From Euryodendron excelsum (Eukaryota; Streptophyta; Magnoliopsida; Ericales; Pentaphylacaceae), in assembly GCA_033060915.1 (NCBI GenBank), contig CM065394.1:16549501-16613500 (forward strand): a stretch of 64,000 nucleotides of DNA, written 5' to 3'. Every line of letters starts with the position of its first letter. Position 1 is the stretch's first letter. Position numbers and translations under genes: made by a program. Below are positions 36,955 through 49,746 of the stretch, one piece after another. The notes under the pieces were generated by a model. The model was not told the DNA's origin and searched no databases. It saw only the letters and a list, made by a program, of their open reading frames with translations.

Positions 36955-37298
36955 ATGTTATCCCACCCCTGAAGGGTGGTTCCGCTCGGACGAATTAGGT
37001 CGCTTACCAATTGGATCTATCTTTGTGCTCTGGGACTAATTCAACAGCTGTTGGACCTGTCTTCATCAAATTGGGCATAGCCTAACCTAGGTTAGCTCCA
37101 CCATTCTTAATGGGCTTGCCTTCCCTCATTGGGTATGGGATTTTATCCCACAATTGCTCCCCAACCCTTGTACCCTAAATGGTCAAGCCAAGAGGGTAAG
37201 GGTTGGACGCTTGTTGCAAGGAGGCATCACTTCGAGCCATGTGTCAGTGCAATGATGGGTCATCTGTGTGCCATGCGCTAGTCCTGGATTTGTTGACC

Positions 37299-37306
37299 TA
37301 TAAAAG
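37299..37306 (+). promoter_or_regulatory. TATA box of the relic antisense gene
   Basis: TATAAAAG lies 215 bp before the ATG at 37521, between the relic's LTR edge and the gene. The younger element has the identical TATAAAAG on its own antisense strand at the equivalent place. Confidence 0.55.
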
Positions 37307-37520
37307 CCAGTTGCCAAAGTGACGGTTCTACTTTGCCATCATTGCCCTGTCGCTTCACAGTCACTGAACTAATGGCATGCCCTGGTATGAAGACCGATAG
37401 CACCAGGTTAAAGCTCAACCTTGCCTGAGAAGATAGCACTTAGAGAGGACGCTGATCAGACTCACTGTAAGTCCCCAAGTCCTTTTCCCTCTATTTTCCT
37501 TTTCTGAACTCACTTATGTC

Positions 37521-38416
37521 ATGGTTGCGCACCTTAGGAAGATGCTTAGCTCCCCTGAGGCTGTTGCCGCTTTCAAGGTGAGGTATCAATTTCTCGAAGA
37601 GGTAGATATCAATCTGGCCCAGGCCAGTGAGTGCACCCTGTATGAGACCAACAAGGGCATACCCTTCCCCTTGATTACCATAGTAGAGGGCAGAGTTTGG
37701 TTCCTTCTCCACCCATTCCTTTTCAAGTTTCTAAACCACTACAGGCTTTCTCCTGTCCAGTTGACTTTGAAAGTTATTAGAATTATCATAGGTATTGTAG
37801 AACTAAACCGAATTCTCAATGTGAATAGTGGTATCTGGGAATTTGATCATTGCTACACCCCTGTTCCAGTGAGTGGAGACTACATAAGATATCACTTCAG
37901 AACTCAGGACTACATTAGAGAGGTTGTCCAGGTCCTACCCAACTTGGGTAAGGGTGTGGACAACGTGATGGTGTGGCTAATGGGGCCATGGAAATTCAGG
38001 AATATCTTTGAAGACCAAAGGCCGACACAATGTTGCCCTAGGGTTCCTCGTAAAATAGGTCTACACTAATCTTTCTTTGCACTTTTGTACACGACTAAGC
38101 CTGCTAATATCAAATCATAATTACCTCTTCTGTGTTTTCAGCCACCTTTGGTAAAAGGAGCAGGAAGAAAGAACACCTTAGGGTAGAGATACCGTCTCTG
38201 AAGAAAATTTGGGAATACAAAGGCAAAGGTCAGCAGGCAGGAGTAGGTACAATGGCACACATTATACTCCGATAGCCACTGCGTTATCAAACCTTCATAG
38301 CAACATCAGGGATTCCTACTAATGTTATTGCTACTCTGACAGAGCAAAGAAAGACTATAGATCCTGAGGATATCCTTGAAGGAGTGGTTATCCCTCAGTA
38401 CACGATTCAAGTCTAG
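37521..38416 (+). pseudogene. Tat-element antisense gene, relic copy with conserved intron
   Basis: Exon 1 (37521-38058) starts at an ATG and encodes a protein beginning MVAHLRKMLSSPEAV. It aligns throughout with the young copy (MASRLRKMLDGPSAL): shared blocks include KGIPFPLITIVEG/KGVPFPVIAIVEG, GKGVDNVMVW/GKGVDDVRVW and CPRVP. A GT-AG intron (38059-38141, 83 nt, ending TGTTTTCAG) sits at the same place and phase (phase 1) as in the young copy. Exon 2 gives KRSRKKEHL and LRYQTFIATSGIPTNVIA, with an in-frame TAG near 38276 and a TAG at 38414. Function is unknown; similar extra ORFs are recorded for Tat-lineage elements. The Ogre-like LTR cuts the gene downstream. Confidence 0.75.
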
Positions 38417-38517
38417 TGACTGTGGCCACTACTGTTGTTGAAACTAAAGTTAGATAACGTGGTCCCTGATACCGAGGACTTCGGGCCATCAAGCTGGTCT
38501 CGGTTTGAAGCGCCGAT

Positions 38518-41500
38518 TGTAAGTACCCCATTTTTGCCCCTCGGCAATCTTTGGCCCGACCGGACTCATATTCAAACCGACACAGACACATTTAAGTCCA
38601 AACTGACTTTCCAAACTCAATCCAAAGAATCAACCACTTCACGGGCCTGCTAGGCCTAATAGTGGTAAAATAACCAAAAGGCCCTTGGAGCCTTGCTCAG
38701 TCCAATTCTAGTTAGCAGGTTTTCTTAAAGTCAGTAAGTCTGTATTTCAATTTCAATTCCAGTTTCAATTTCAGTCAAACTCAATTCGGCATGTCTTTAA
38801 AGAAAATTAATCCCTTAGATGGTAAGTCCATCCAACATGGCACGTTTATCGAGAAAGCATAAAATCTTTAGGAACGATAAGTCCCTTCACACTAGTCAAC
38901 CGGGACAGAACCCAAGTCCCCGAGATGGTAAAGCAGATCACTTTTGGTACTTGCTAGCCTGTCAAAATAGAATGTCCATTATTCGACACATCATTTGAGA
39001 AAGTTGATCCCTTAGACGATAAGACCATTCGGTAGCTTCTCAAGATCAGGCAGTCTTCAAAATGACCATATACTATCAGAGTAAAAAAAACACTCACAAA
39101 CATCTCAATCATCAGAGTGACAAAAATACTCATAAATAGGTCAACATTGAAAATGCCAACAAACCCCTATGTCACGGGACCATACACGTCTCTTGGTCAT
39201 GACATGTTTATTGAAGGACGGGATACTTTTGGAAACCAACTCATCACACACCATCAGAGTGACGCAAACACTCAAAACCTAAGTCAACACCAATGCCTGC
39301 TAGCCCATTCTAGTAAAAAATAACCAAACTGCCCCTTGGACCCACAAGGTGTGCTTTTAAGAAAAGTACCTAAGACCTCGGAGCGGTAAGTCTACCCTTA
39401 CAAGATTGTCCCAAAGATAATCTAGCACATTCTAGTGCCTTCTAGTCGCTTCTGGATTGATTTCGAGAACATTCGGTCAAAATGACCATTATGCCCCTAG
39501 GCTTCTAATTGTTTTCAAGAACCACACCGGCTCTGTTTATTAAACTGGTTACCTTTCAAGGATACTTCTAATAGTATTCCCAGCCTTCTAGCACTTTTTT
39601 GAACCATTCCGAGTCTATTTTGGTAAACCTGATACAAAATAACCGTTTTACCTCTAGTGGGTAGGTTGGTCACCTTCGGCTCTAGGTATCAAATCGGCAT
39701 TCTCTCGAAATATTCTTAATAGTGTTTCCAACCTTCAAGCCCTTTTATGGATCACTCTGGGTTGATCTAGGTGTTCTCTCTATTTAATTGACCGTTTTGC
39801 CCTTAATGGGTTGGTAACCCTTTTTAACTATTCCAACTATAGTTCTCAAGCAAGCTACCTCCAGGACACTCTTTTAGAGGTTTTCATCCATTCTTAGCCA
39901 CGTCTGGTTACTTAGGACTTTCCGTATCATTCCCGGACTTTTTGGAGTCATTCCTAGTGAAGCTAGGCCAAAAATTGTTTGGTAGTCACTAGGACAAGCG
40001 CTTAAATCTTCTGCCTTACGTCACAAGGGTCAAAGATCCGTTTCTTGCAGTCTTAAAAACTTTCCAAAGTGGCTAGCGCCAGCCAAGCCAAAATTTGGCC
40101 TAGCGCCACTGCAACAGGTGCCAGAGCCAACTTTGGCTACCTATAAATATAGGCCACCCCTTACGTATTTTGGGTCCGCAAAATCACTCCAAAAACTCTG
40201 CCTCTTTGAAAACAGAGCTCGAATTCCCTCAAAACCCTAATTCTCTCAAGCCTCCTCAAACCTTAGCCTCCATACACTCAAACCCTAGCCTCTATATAAT
40301 CTATACACTCAAATCCTTACCTCCAAGCATCCATTGAAGATCAAGTGCTACACATCTAAGGCTGTTAAAGTCCAAGCAAAGTCCATCATTAAAGCGTCAA
40401 AGCAAGAGAAAACAAGATAGGTTTCTATTTAAATTATGCAATCCCTCTCTTTCTCTTTTCTCCTTCCTAACACACTTGGGTTTTCTTCTATTTGAATCAC
40501 CATCTTCTACCTCTTCTTCTTGCATGCTTAAAACAAGGAACCTCTCGGTTCATGCCTAGGAAGGCCATGGAGGGAATCACCGTGTCGACGATTCTCTTTG
40601 AGTTCCACCTAAGACGGTGTGGGTCCGGCCCCCTTAGTTATGTGGTGAAGCCTAACCTTGTATGTTCATGTCCCTATTGCATTAGTTCTGTCATGATCAT
40701 TCATTCAAAAGTGTTTTCAAACTTGCATTAAAAGTTACTTTCAAAACTTGCTTTCAAAACCTTTTTCTTCAAAGTTGTTTTCAAAACCACAACCCTAAGA
40801 TGATTTTAACCATTCTATGGTTAGGGTTGTTTTAGGAAAGTGTTATATTTAATATGACCATCATGGTCCAAATTTGAGTAAATCTTAAATTGTTTTTCAA
40901 GAAATCAAAACTTTGAGATGATTCTAGCCATTCCATGGTTAGGGTTATTTTAGGAAAGCGTTATATTTAAAAGGACTATCAAAGCCCATATTAGGGTTTC
41001 AAACTCTAGTTGTTGTCAAAATCACAACCGTGGAATGATTCTAGTCTTCTCATAATTAGAATCATTTTAGCAAAGTGAGATATTCAAAAGACTTTTAAAA
41101 GTCTATATTCATACCTTTCTCAAATTGTTTTGCAAATCCACTTCCTAAAATTCTTCTCAAAATTTTATTTTCCAAAAACTATTTGTCTTGAAGTTCAAGT
41201 CAAAACCTAAGAGTCCATGTTTAGGAAACTCTAATTTTCTCACATAAAATCATGGCTTTCATTTGCATCAAATCAAAGATTTTTAAAATCATTTTCTACA
41301 TAAAATCATAGATTTCTTACTTCAAAAGTCACACAAGATGATATATTTACAAAATTAAAGCTTTTCAATTTCAAGTCAAATCAAATCTTTCTTAATGTCA
41401 AGATGGTTTTCAAACTCCAATTCAAGTAAAAATGATTTCAAAGTTCAGTTCAATATTTCCAAAATAAGTCCAAATTCTACTATAAAGTTTGATTTCAAAT

Positions 41501-42341
41501 CAAAGTCAATTTCAAATCAAAGTTCAATTTTCAAATCTTCCGATCAAAGTTCAAGTTAAACCTTTTTCAAGTCAAACTTTCTAAAGGCACCAAAATGTCT
41601 TTTCAAGTCAAACAAGACCTCAAAGTGTCTATTTTCAATTGGACTTTGAGTTTAAACTACGGCTGACTTGATTCCTAACAAAAGGATACGTAGACAACCC
41701 TCATGGGTGCGATCATAACCTTTTTCAAAATTTCAATTCTCTTTTTCAAAATCTCTCTTCAAATTCTTTTCATGTGCTTGCATATCATGCATCATATCAT
41801 CCCTAAATTGATAATATAAATCTTCTTTCTAAAATTCTTTTCAAAGGGAATATAATTGGATATTGGATAATCGAAAATTCTAAATGAGTGAACCTAGGGT
41901 GAAAAAAAATGTAGGTACCACAAGGGCGGGATAGGGTGATAACCTAGTGTATCTTCCTTATATGTAACTTACTTCCAAAACTAGAATCACTATTTTCGAG
42001 AAACCACAAACGGAGTTATTTTCAAAAAGGGTTTAAATCTTTCCAAAGTTTGCAAATAACCTGTTTTCTCAACAACAAAAAAACCATCTCCTAAGGAAGT
42101 TTTTCAAAAACTTTTTAAAAACCCTAAGTTTAATCTTCGAATTATATTTAGTTTTAGGTGACCTAACTCATCTTAACAAAGTTAGGTGACAACTCCAAAC
42201 CTTTTTCTAAAGGCCCTTATTTAATTCAATTTTGATTCAAACCTAGTCGCACTCGTCTTTTTAAAAGGGTGAGTTCTAACGAGAGAGTACCGTGTGTTTC
42301 CTACATATCATCTCGATGGTATAAAAAATCAAAGCGCGACA
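38518..42341 (+). repeat. 5' LTR of the Ogre-like element (~3.8 kb)
   Basis: It begins TGTAAGTACCCC and ends GCGCGACA, directly before the primer binding site. From 38577 on it matches 63196-64000 in the same orientation (shared starts CGACACAGACACATT, GTCCCTTCACAC, CCCCGAGATG). A TATA box CTATAAATATAGG lies at about 40141-40152, and GGATACGTAGACAACCCTCA, a segment I associate with the U5 of Tat/Ogre LTRs, lies near 41684. The second half is rich in CAAA/TTTTC low-complexity repeats. The right boundary rests on the PBS and the left on the TG dinucleotide and the homology. Confidence 0.65.
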
Positions 42342-42343
42342 GC

Positions 42344-42361
42344 TAGCAACTCCACTGCAGA
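42344..42361 (+). other. Primer binding site of the Ogre-like element
   Basis: TAGCAACTCCACTGCAGA resembles TGGCGACTCCACTGGGGA, the tRNA-Arg-type site I associate with Ogre elements, with four changes. It sits two bases after the LTR end. Confidence 0.6.
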
Positions 42362-43934
42362 CGCTTAGAGGGTTAGACCATTATCATGTCTTTTCACCCT
42401 TCACTCATGTAGAATCATTTATTAATTTGTCCAATTCTATCCACTTCAAATTTTTTAAAATCAAAATTTTCAAAGTTATTTTCAAAAACATGTCATCATT
42501 TGCATTTGAATCATATTCAATCATTCTATCTTGTATTAAGTTTTTCATCAAAATACTGACTTTTTACTTTTTATTTTGTAGGTGGACCATGTTCACATTT
42601 ATTTTTATTGTCTATATAAATTGTCATGAATGAAAGGATGGAATGGACAGGATGGATGAAAGTTGTTGGGTCCTTTCCTTTGATTTTTAAAATTTCATAC
42701 ACTCACTGCACGTACACTCACATTTGCATATTTGTATTCTCTACCTGGTTATGTCCCTTTTAGTTAGAAGGGAGAACGGAATATTGGTTGTGGGCAGATG
42801 TTGCGTCAATATCTTAGCCTACGGTTTCTTGATGGTTCCCCTTCTCAAATCACCAACTGATAATGGCACCACCCCAGAGAGTGGGCTTAGGTTTGAAGAT
42901 CTGGAAACCAAGCATTTTCAGGAAATATTATTAAATCATCAACCTCATGCTCATGTAGAAACTCGTGCATAGCCGAACCTCTACTGGATTTAAGATATGC
43001 ACGTCAATTTCAAAAGTATGGAAGAAAGGGTGACCGCTTTACTTTCTTTTATTCTTATTTATTCCTGCTGTTATAATGCTTGCATAAATGTTCATGCATG
43101 CATGTTTACTGTACTATTGCACTCTCTCTTCTTATACTCTTGCATACATGTACATGCATTCAATAGTCCATTTCAAGATAAGAGTTCTAAAGTAACTCAA
43201 GTCAGTACATTCTCATGCATATGATCAACCCATAGAGAGTAACACTAATATCACTCTCCCTTACACAAAACCTACCAAAATCTAAAGGGTTTCCACGTAA
43301 CCCTAAAGACTAATGGCATGCATCTCAAGTCATTCAATGAAGAAGGGCACCAATCTCTCTATGCTCAAAGAGATAGGGTTGCCAGAATAAGAAAAAGGGC
43401 AACCTGTAAAGCAAAATCAGTTCAATGACCTCCTAACATCAACAAAAAAGCAAATCTAAGGACTCAAAAGTAGTTTAGGATGCTTTTGTAAAACTAGATA
43501 GATGGAAGTCTCAAGGAAAATGTTCACATTCCCCCTATTAAAATGTATTTCGATTTTCTTGCGTTTAAATGCAAAGTTCAATGTACCCTTTCATTTTGTG
43601 CAAATACATGTAGGTTCTCAATCAACGGTAAGGTATCTGCATACAGGGGCAAAACCCCTATCTCCAAAAAGTGAGCTGAATGCATCATGCAAAACCCTTA
43701 TCTCCAAAAAGTGAGCCGAATGCATCATGTTTAGTCTCCATCTCAAGTAGGAACACCCTTATGGCATGCATCGCATAAAACTTTCTAAATATCAAACACT
43801 AACTTGTGACATGTGTCCTCGTTTTTCTTTCTCTTTCTTTTTCTTTCGTAGAGACTACAACATAAAGAGACATCATTGCTAGTAAGAAAGATTCACAACT
43901 AATTAGAGACTCGATCATTACCCGTCAAAGAGCT
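42362..43934 (+). other. Untranslated leader of the Ogre-like element
   Basis: No intact coding. The frame at 42724-42972 is short and unrecognised. A 40-bp tandem duplication (GCAAAACCCCTATCTCC...) lies at 43649-43728. Confidence 0.5.
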
Positions 43935-45960
43935 TTGCTAATGGTAGCTAATCTTGACAAGTCCTCTTCAGTCTCTCAAGAGGAGGTCAAAGAGATGAAA
44001 ACAGAGATCGATGAAATATTTAAGCTCATCCAAGCCATGGCTATGAAAAACGCTGCTTTAGCCCTATCATCATCCACGATTTTTTCCAAAGACTTTGGAC
44101 CTACCAACCCAAGGATTGTGCTCTAATATGACAATACAAGGAAAAACAAAGAGAACTTCAAAGGGGCCAATACTGAAGAAAAAGAGATCATACTACGCTC
44201 ACCTGCTGCAAAAAGAATCTTCCCAGACCCTATTAGCCTGAAGATCCAAGGTTTGGAAGACTCACTACGGAGCCTCCATGGCCATGTCCCTTTTGGGCTC
44301 ACTTCTTACGATAAGCTCTACTTTTTTTCGAATCATCCAAGGCCGGCCAAGTTCAAAATGTTTGACTTTTAAAAGTATGATGGCACTGGCAACCCCATAG
44401 CCCACCTTTGCATTTACGCTTTGGGCATTGAGTGGCCATGAGAATGATCCAAAGCTTCTCATGCAACTCTTCCAACATAGTTTAATTGAGTACGCTCTAC
44501 AATGGTTTGCTTGGCTTGATTTGAGGAATGTCACAACCTGGATTGAACTGGTTAATGCATTCAAGGCTCAATACTGCCACAATATAGATCTAACTTTCGA
44601 CTGTTGGTCCTTAATGACAATGATTAAAGGAGATAAAGAAAGTTTCAAAAGCTATGCCCTTAGGTAGAGAGAAGCAGCAGCACAAGTAATCTCCCTTTGG
44701 AAGAGAATGAGTATGTGCAACTGGTCATGCATACTTTCCAAGGCATATACTATGAAAAGCTATGCACAAGTGTGGGGAAAAGCTTCTTTGAGCTAATCAT
44801 GCAAGGGGAGATGATAGAAAATGGACTCAAAATGGGAAGAATTACGGACCCCTATGCAAAGACTGGAGAAAAGCTCTACCAATATAGCTAGAAAGGTGGC
44901 CACTGCAAGGGGGGTAATCAAGAAGAAGAGTGAGGTGTCTGCCATCTTGCCTATTCAACGACTGTAATATCGTCTGCCACTACAGTCACATCCTATATTG
45001 CCCATACCCTCCTTAACCGTGCCCACTCAAACACCCAACTTTGTCTTCGTTGGGGCATAACAAATTTTAATAGGCCGACCCAATGCATCCGCACCTTTGA
45101 TACCTTAGTTGCACCCAAACAAAAGCCTACCATAACCTCTTAAAGAACAATATATTGAAACCCATACTGGCACGTCCATTGCCAAGCCCTTTACCCCCAA
45201 CCTTCAATGGCAGTCTCACTTGCAAATACCATTCGGGAGGCCAAAGGCATGACATTGAAAGCTGCTTCTCCCTCAAGCAGAAAATTCAAGATCTTATAGA
45301 TAACAAGACCATCGACATACAACCAGTGAACCCAACTCCTACTCCTAATGTGACCACAAACCCCTTGCTGAATCACAATGCCAACCAAGTACTAGAGCAA
45401 ATATAGGATTGGGATAAACTAGAGGAGATCCTAATCGAAGATTATTCTGAGAAAGATTGAGAAACTGACGAAGAAAGTGACTAGGAGAAGGAAATCTTGC
45501 CATGCCCAGTTTATTTCTATAATCCAAATGAAGTGCACAACCCCTCTGACTAGCCAATTGAAGAGTCCCTACCCATAGAGGAGATCCCCACCAAAAGCGA
45601 GATCGCTGATGATTGGGGAGATGAATTCTTGAACCCCAAGTATGCCACGACCGAACTCAACCTATCAAAGAAGCTCTAGCCTATGACTGAATTAGATTAT
45701 GAAGACATGTGTTGGGGCCTTAAGGAGCCTAAAGCACTGGCAGAGCCATTCGAGTTAGAAGGAGGTGAACAAGCTAGCCTGTTTCTCAAATAAGTTGAGG
45801 AGGCAACGAAGGAAAATAAGAAAGTCAACGAGGCCAATAATTGTACCATCACCGTCAGCTCAGCAAGAGCCCTTAAAGAAGCACCTGTCTTCCTTACTTG
45901 GTCCGTTGATCTAAAGGACGGATAGAGCATCAAAGACGTGGGCATCATTCCAAAACTCTA
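43935..45960 (+). pseudogene. Decayed gag region of the Ogre-like element
   Basis: Frames in sequence match an Ogre/Tat-type Gag: a helical N-terminal part with EVKEMKTEIDEIFKLI (about 43990), RPAKFKMFDF and KYDGTGNPIAHL (44340-44412), the capsid core NDPKLLMQLFQHSLIEYALQ (from 44446) and SFKSYALR, and then FQGIYYEKLCTSVGKSFFEL in a shifted frame (from 44733). A zinc-knuckle-like CKYHSGGQRHDIESC lies at 45212-45256 and KIQDLIDNKTID follows. Stops and frameshifts occur about every 100-250 bases. A trailing open stretch (about 45460-46080) resembles the post-gag linker. The protein would form the retrotransposon's particle. It is not functional. Confidence 0.7.
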
Positions 45961-47832
45961 CTAAGAGGGTTCCTCCAAAAGCGTACAAGAAAGGGATGTC
46001 CTCACCTGCTTTCTTTCTAACCCTCTTAATTCCTATCTTTAGATTCATGTCTACATTTTCATTTCAATAAAGACCTTATGCTTTTTGTTAAAGTAATAAA
46101 GATAGTTTTTCATTCAAATGTTGTTATCTCATATGCTTATGAATGGTGAATGCTTCCGAAAAGGGGTGCGGTCTATCTTGTGGAAGATCTAACTTGAAAG
46201 GTGTGATAGCATGGGTTAACCACTCGTCGAATGGTCAACTTTCCAAATAGAGAGAAGATGAGGGTGAGTGAGGAGGCCACCCAAAAAGCAGCACTTACAA
46301 GACACCAAAACTAAGCAATGAGTAGCCAAACTATCAAGAGGAAGAAGAACCATCTTTCAATTTCCTGAAAAGAAAAAAGAAAAAAAGAAAAAAGAATGAT
46401 GTATATTCCCTTTGCTCAATCCACTAGTGCTGTGCGAAAGCAAAAGATTTCTAGTCAACCCCGATCTGGAACCATCCCCCTATGCTGGGGCAAGCAAATA
46501 GCAGAAGACTCATCCAAGAATGGTCCCTTTTTCTCCACTCGAAGCATCAAATCAAAGTAGCATAAAAGAGCTATGGATCAAGCAATTTGGTTCAAAAGGA
46601 AGAGAGGCTCTTATTTCATTTCCCATACAGTCACAAAGCAACCTCTGTCAAACTCGTTGAGCCAGTTCATATTTCTCAAAAGATAAACCCCAACTTAGCA
46701 ATCACTACTAAGGAAAAAAAAAAGAAAAAAAAAAGGGAGAAGCCATCAAGGAGCAAGCAAAAGTGAAGGAAGGTGCTCAAAAAAAAAAAAAAACCCCGCC
46801 ATCAGAAGGTTAACAAGTAAGCCACAAGAAAGGACGACTCATTTTATTTCATCTCGAAGAGCATGCAATATTCAGAAGGCAAAAAGGAAATCTAAAGGTG
46901 ATTCTAGGCGATAAGGAAGACCAGTAGAGGCAGTAGGTTTGAGCCTTTACCTTTTCTTGCAAAAACCTAGAACTATGACCTACATTACAACCTTAATAAA
47001 GTTCTCTCTGATTGAAAAAGGGATTGCTTGATCTAAATTATTCGGACATGTTACCAAGGCAAAGGAAGGATACTAGGGGACAAAACCCTGTTAAAAGACC
47101 AACTAAGGATAGTGTGGATCTAAACCCCACTGAAAGCAACATTAAAATTAAGCTTGCATATCCATTCTCAAAACCCCATAACCTAGCCTATATTATTATG
47201 GTCCTAAGGCAAAGCTTTCTTAGATTGAAACACTGGTTGTTTATCGCTCTGCCAATGTTCATGAAAGTCGTTGCCTAAGCCCCCGAGGGTTAAGAGTTCA
47301 AGCTAAATGATCCTAGACACTAACGTAAATAGAAAGTCGGAGTCGATCAGGAGAAGGTACGAAATGCTATCATTATCCAATCAAGGTAAAGTTAAGCTAA
47401 AGGAGAGACCAAACCCCTAAAAAAGAAGTTGTCATTTTGAGGATATAGAGCTTGACAGCACCCCGATGGTGGTTGTTCACAAATCGTTCATTTTATTATG
47501 TGTTAAACCAGTGCATCCCTAACATGTGCATGGATTTTATAAAAATTTTAGCATGGGCTTCACATATATAAGGCCTAGCTCCCTGTGGAAACAAAAGTCA
47601 CCAATGCAATTAAATATCATATCTGAATATTTAATAAGGCATACATCATTAATATCATGATAACCCTAGCTTTATCCCTGTTTATGCATCTATCTATATA
47701 TCTAGCTATCTAAATTATAAACATTCATCCAATTTGAAAATTACAAATAAATTGTCTAACAAGAAATAAATTCTAATGCGTATCCAAGATATGGTGTAGA
47801 AGAAAATTTAGGCCTACTAAAAAGGGTACCCA
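45961..47832. other. Remnant internal DNA of the Ogre-like element, no gene
   Basis: A/G-rich sequence with A-tracts (about 46375-46395, 46718-46735 and 46781-46793). No reverse transcriptase or integrase block is present where pol would be expected, so pol was deleted. Confidence 0.5.
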
Positions 47833-49670
47833 TCAGGAGTTAAAGTTAATGTCTGGATCGTAGTCTCCAAAGCCTGGCTCAGGCAGAGGCGACTGACTAT
47901 TAGAAGTACAGGCACCGGCATCCTAAAAAGAAGAAGAACTTGAATAAGCAAAGAAGATAGATAACTAAATAAAGTTAGAATAAAAAAGAAGAAGATAATA
48001 TATGCCACCACCTCCCATTTGAGCCAACCGTGCAGTCAAAGTGGCTACCTCAGCTTGGTACTGGTCTCGCTCCTTCTGGAACTGATTTATCTCAGTCTGG
48101 TACCAGTCTCTCTGATCCCTTATGGTAGCAAACTTAGCTTCGGGAACAAATCCCTCAGCCCGGTGCCATAAATCCACCACCTCCTAGCCCATGGCATATC
48201 CTCCAACCACCACCTGAAACTTAGTGAAGACATTTATGGATCGAGCTTCGAAATGGGTAGCGTAATTAGTCTTGGGAGGAAGCAGAAAACCAACACCCGG
48301 CTAATGCTCCCCGTACAGAATAGGGACCCCCTCGACTAAAGCTCCAAACATATACTTAGGTGGATCTCCAATCAATTGGAACTCCTCGTGGAATTGGCAC
48401 CAATGTCGGTCTCCCAAATAGGACTCCTATGACTCATCACTAAGAAAGGAAATTCTCGACAGAAACATCAAGACCAAATACTTGACTACCTCATAATGGA
48501 CCAATCCAACAAAGGGGTGCCAAGTCACATCTCTCACCTCTATCAACTCTAGGTTTGCCCGTATCGTTACAAAGTTGGTAATCTTAGACCAGTGAGCCAC
48601 TTGATCATGAGCTCATCTCAAAGCTCAGGGATAAAGGTCAACCTCCACTACCTCTAGACAATGAACCGACAGATACTCATAACTCCACCAGACCAGAAAG
48701 AGCCAAAAACCGGTTACGCTGCCCCAGCGAGAGGAAGTCCAATCCTGCATAGATCAGAGCAAGTAACCAAAAGAGAAGGACCCCTAGTCCAACTTTGACA
48801 GAACTCCTAAATCAGCTACCAAGCTCACCAGCTTGAACGGAATGATCGACTTATTATTGTTACAGAAGCAGCTAAACACAATATACAATAATAGTTGTCG
48901 TCTCATAATATCTCACCGATCAGGTGGCGACTCTACAGAAAACGTGCACTCGTCCTAACTAAGCCAAGACACGGGGAAAGTAGAACAATCAGAAGGAGGC
49001 AGGTCCAACAAAGCACAAGCCTCGACTCTACTAACTGACTACAAAGTGATTTGACGGCTGACAAAAGAAAGCCCAGTAATGATGGCCTAGTCTAATGGAG
49101 TTGGACCAACTCAAAACCTACAAAGTAAAAGGTCCCTATCTCGCCAAACCATCTCTCAATCAAGGCTAACACCAACTGGCAGTTCAAGCGGTTTGTTTAT
49201 AATCCCATGAAAGCTTTGAACCTAATCTCTACTAGAAAGGCACGGTAGGATGGAGCAGCCAGCTGCATGGTACTAAATACCTGGTGAATGGCCCCTCTAA
49301 ATGATGTATGTATCCTGGGAGGGGGCAAATGCTGCTCGAAATAAACACTAGGATGGTGAGCCAGATCTCCTAATGGGGGAATATCGGGCACCTCTAAGTC
49401 CCCCAGGTCTGCGTCTATCTGTCTCCTCCTAGAAAAAGCCCTCCGACGACTAGTCGTAGGGTCTCTAAGGCCCAGCATCTCATCCTCTCCACCTATCTCC
49501 TCCTCAAAAGTGGACTCAACTAGAGGAAAATGATCAACTGGAGTCAGGCCCTCACTCTCGCTCCTACTAGTAGACTTGCAACTACCCTATGAATGACAAG
49601 AACTGCCGCCTGGGTCAGAACGAGCTCCCTTCCCAGATCGACATCTCCTCTCAGAACCATCATAACCCAT
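47833..49670 (-). pseudogene. Antisense gene of the Ogre-like element, plant-mobile-domain-like
   Basis: On the minus strand an ATG at 49670 follows a TTGATTTTCAG acceptor-like site. The frame then runs through a Ser/Glu-rich N-terminus and the block FSTMQLAAPSYRAFLVEI (about 49203-49260). Next, with stops, come an ALIERW-like segment and FELVQLH / AIITGLSF, which resemble the plant mobile domain (PMD) family. Further fragments read WHPFVGLVHYEV (about 48510-48545), ESYLGDRHWCQFHEEFQL and YMFGALVEGVPILYGEH. The end is a coiled coil (48180 to about 48010, with repeated DQRDWYQTEINQFQ / KERDQYQAE). A probable last exon is 47922-47833. At least ten stops interrupt it. The PMD assignment is tentative. 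Such domains are known in both transposable elements and host silencing proteins. Confidence 0.45.
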
Positions 49671-49746
49671 GTCCGCGATCCTGAAAATCAAATCAAGGTA
49701 AAGACATCAATATATTGTTGAGTCAATACCTTGATTTTGATGATAA

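Larger units (their letters stand above)
36955..38517 (-). mobile_element. Minus-strand Tat-type Ty3/gypsy relic (LTR edge, PPT, antisense gene)
   Basis: On the minus strand an LTR begins TGTGGGATAAAATCCC at 37152, directly preceded by a purine tract GGTTGGGGAGCAAT (37153-37166). This is the same arrangement as the younger Tat element at 59273-59300 (GGCTGGGGGGCAAT then TGTGGGGGAATAACCCCC). Beyond it, on the plus strand, lies an antisense gene homologous to that of the young element. The relic is cut at 38518 by the Ogre-like LTR, so only its 3' end is here. Its left LTR boundary is not clear. Confidence 0.7.

Noticed and set aside
42724..42972. 82-aa frame as a small gene in the Ogre-like leader
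   Set aside because: It lies between PBS and gag, has no recognisable domain and is in a decayed element.
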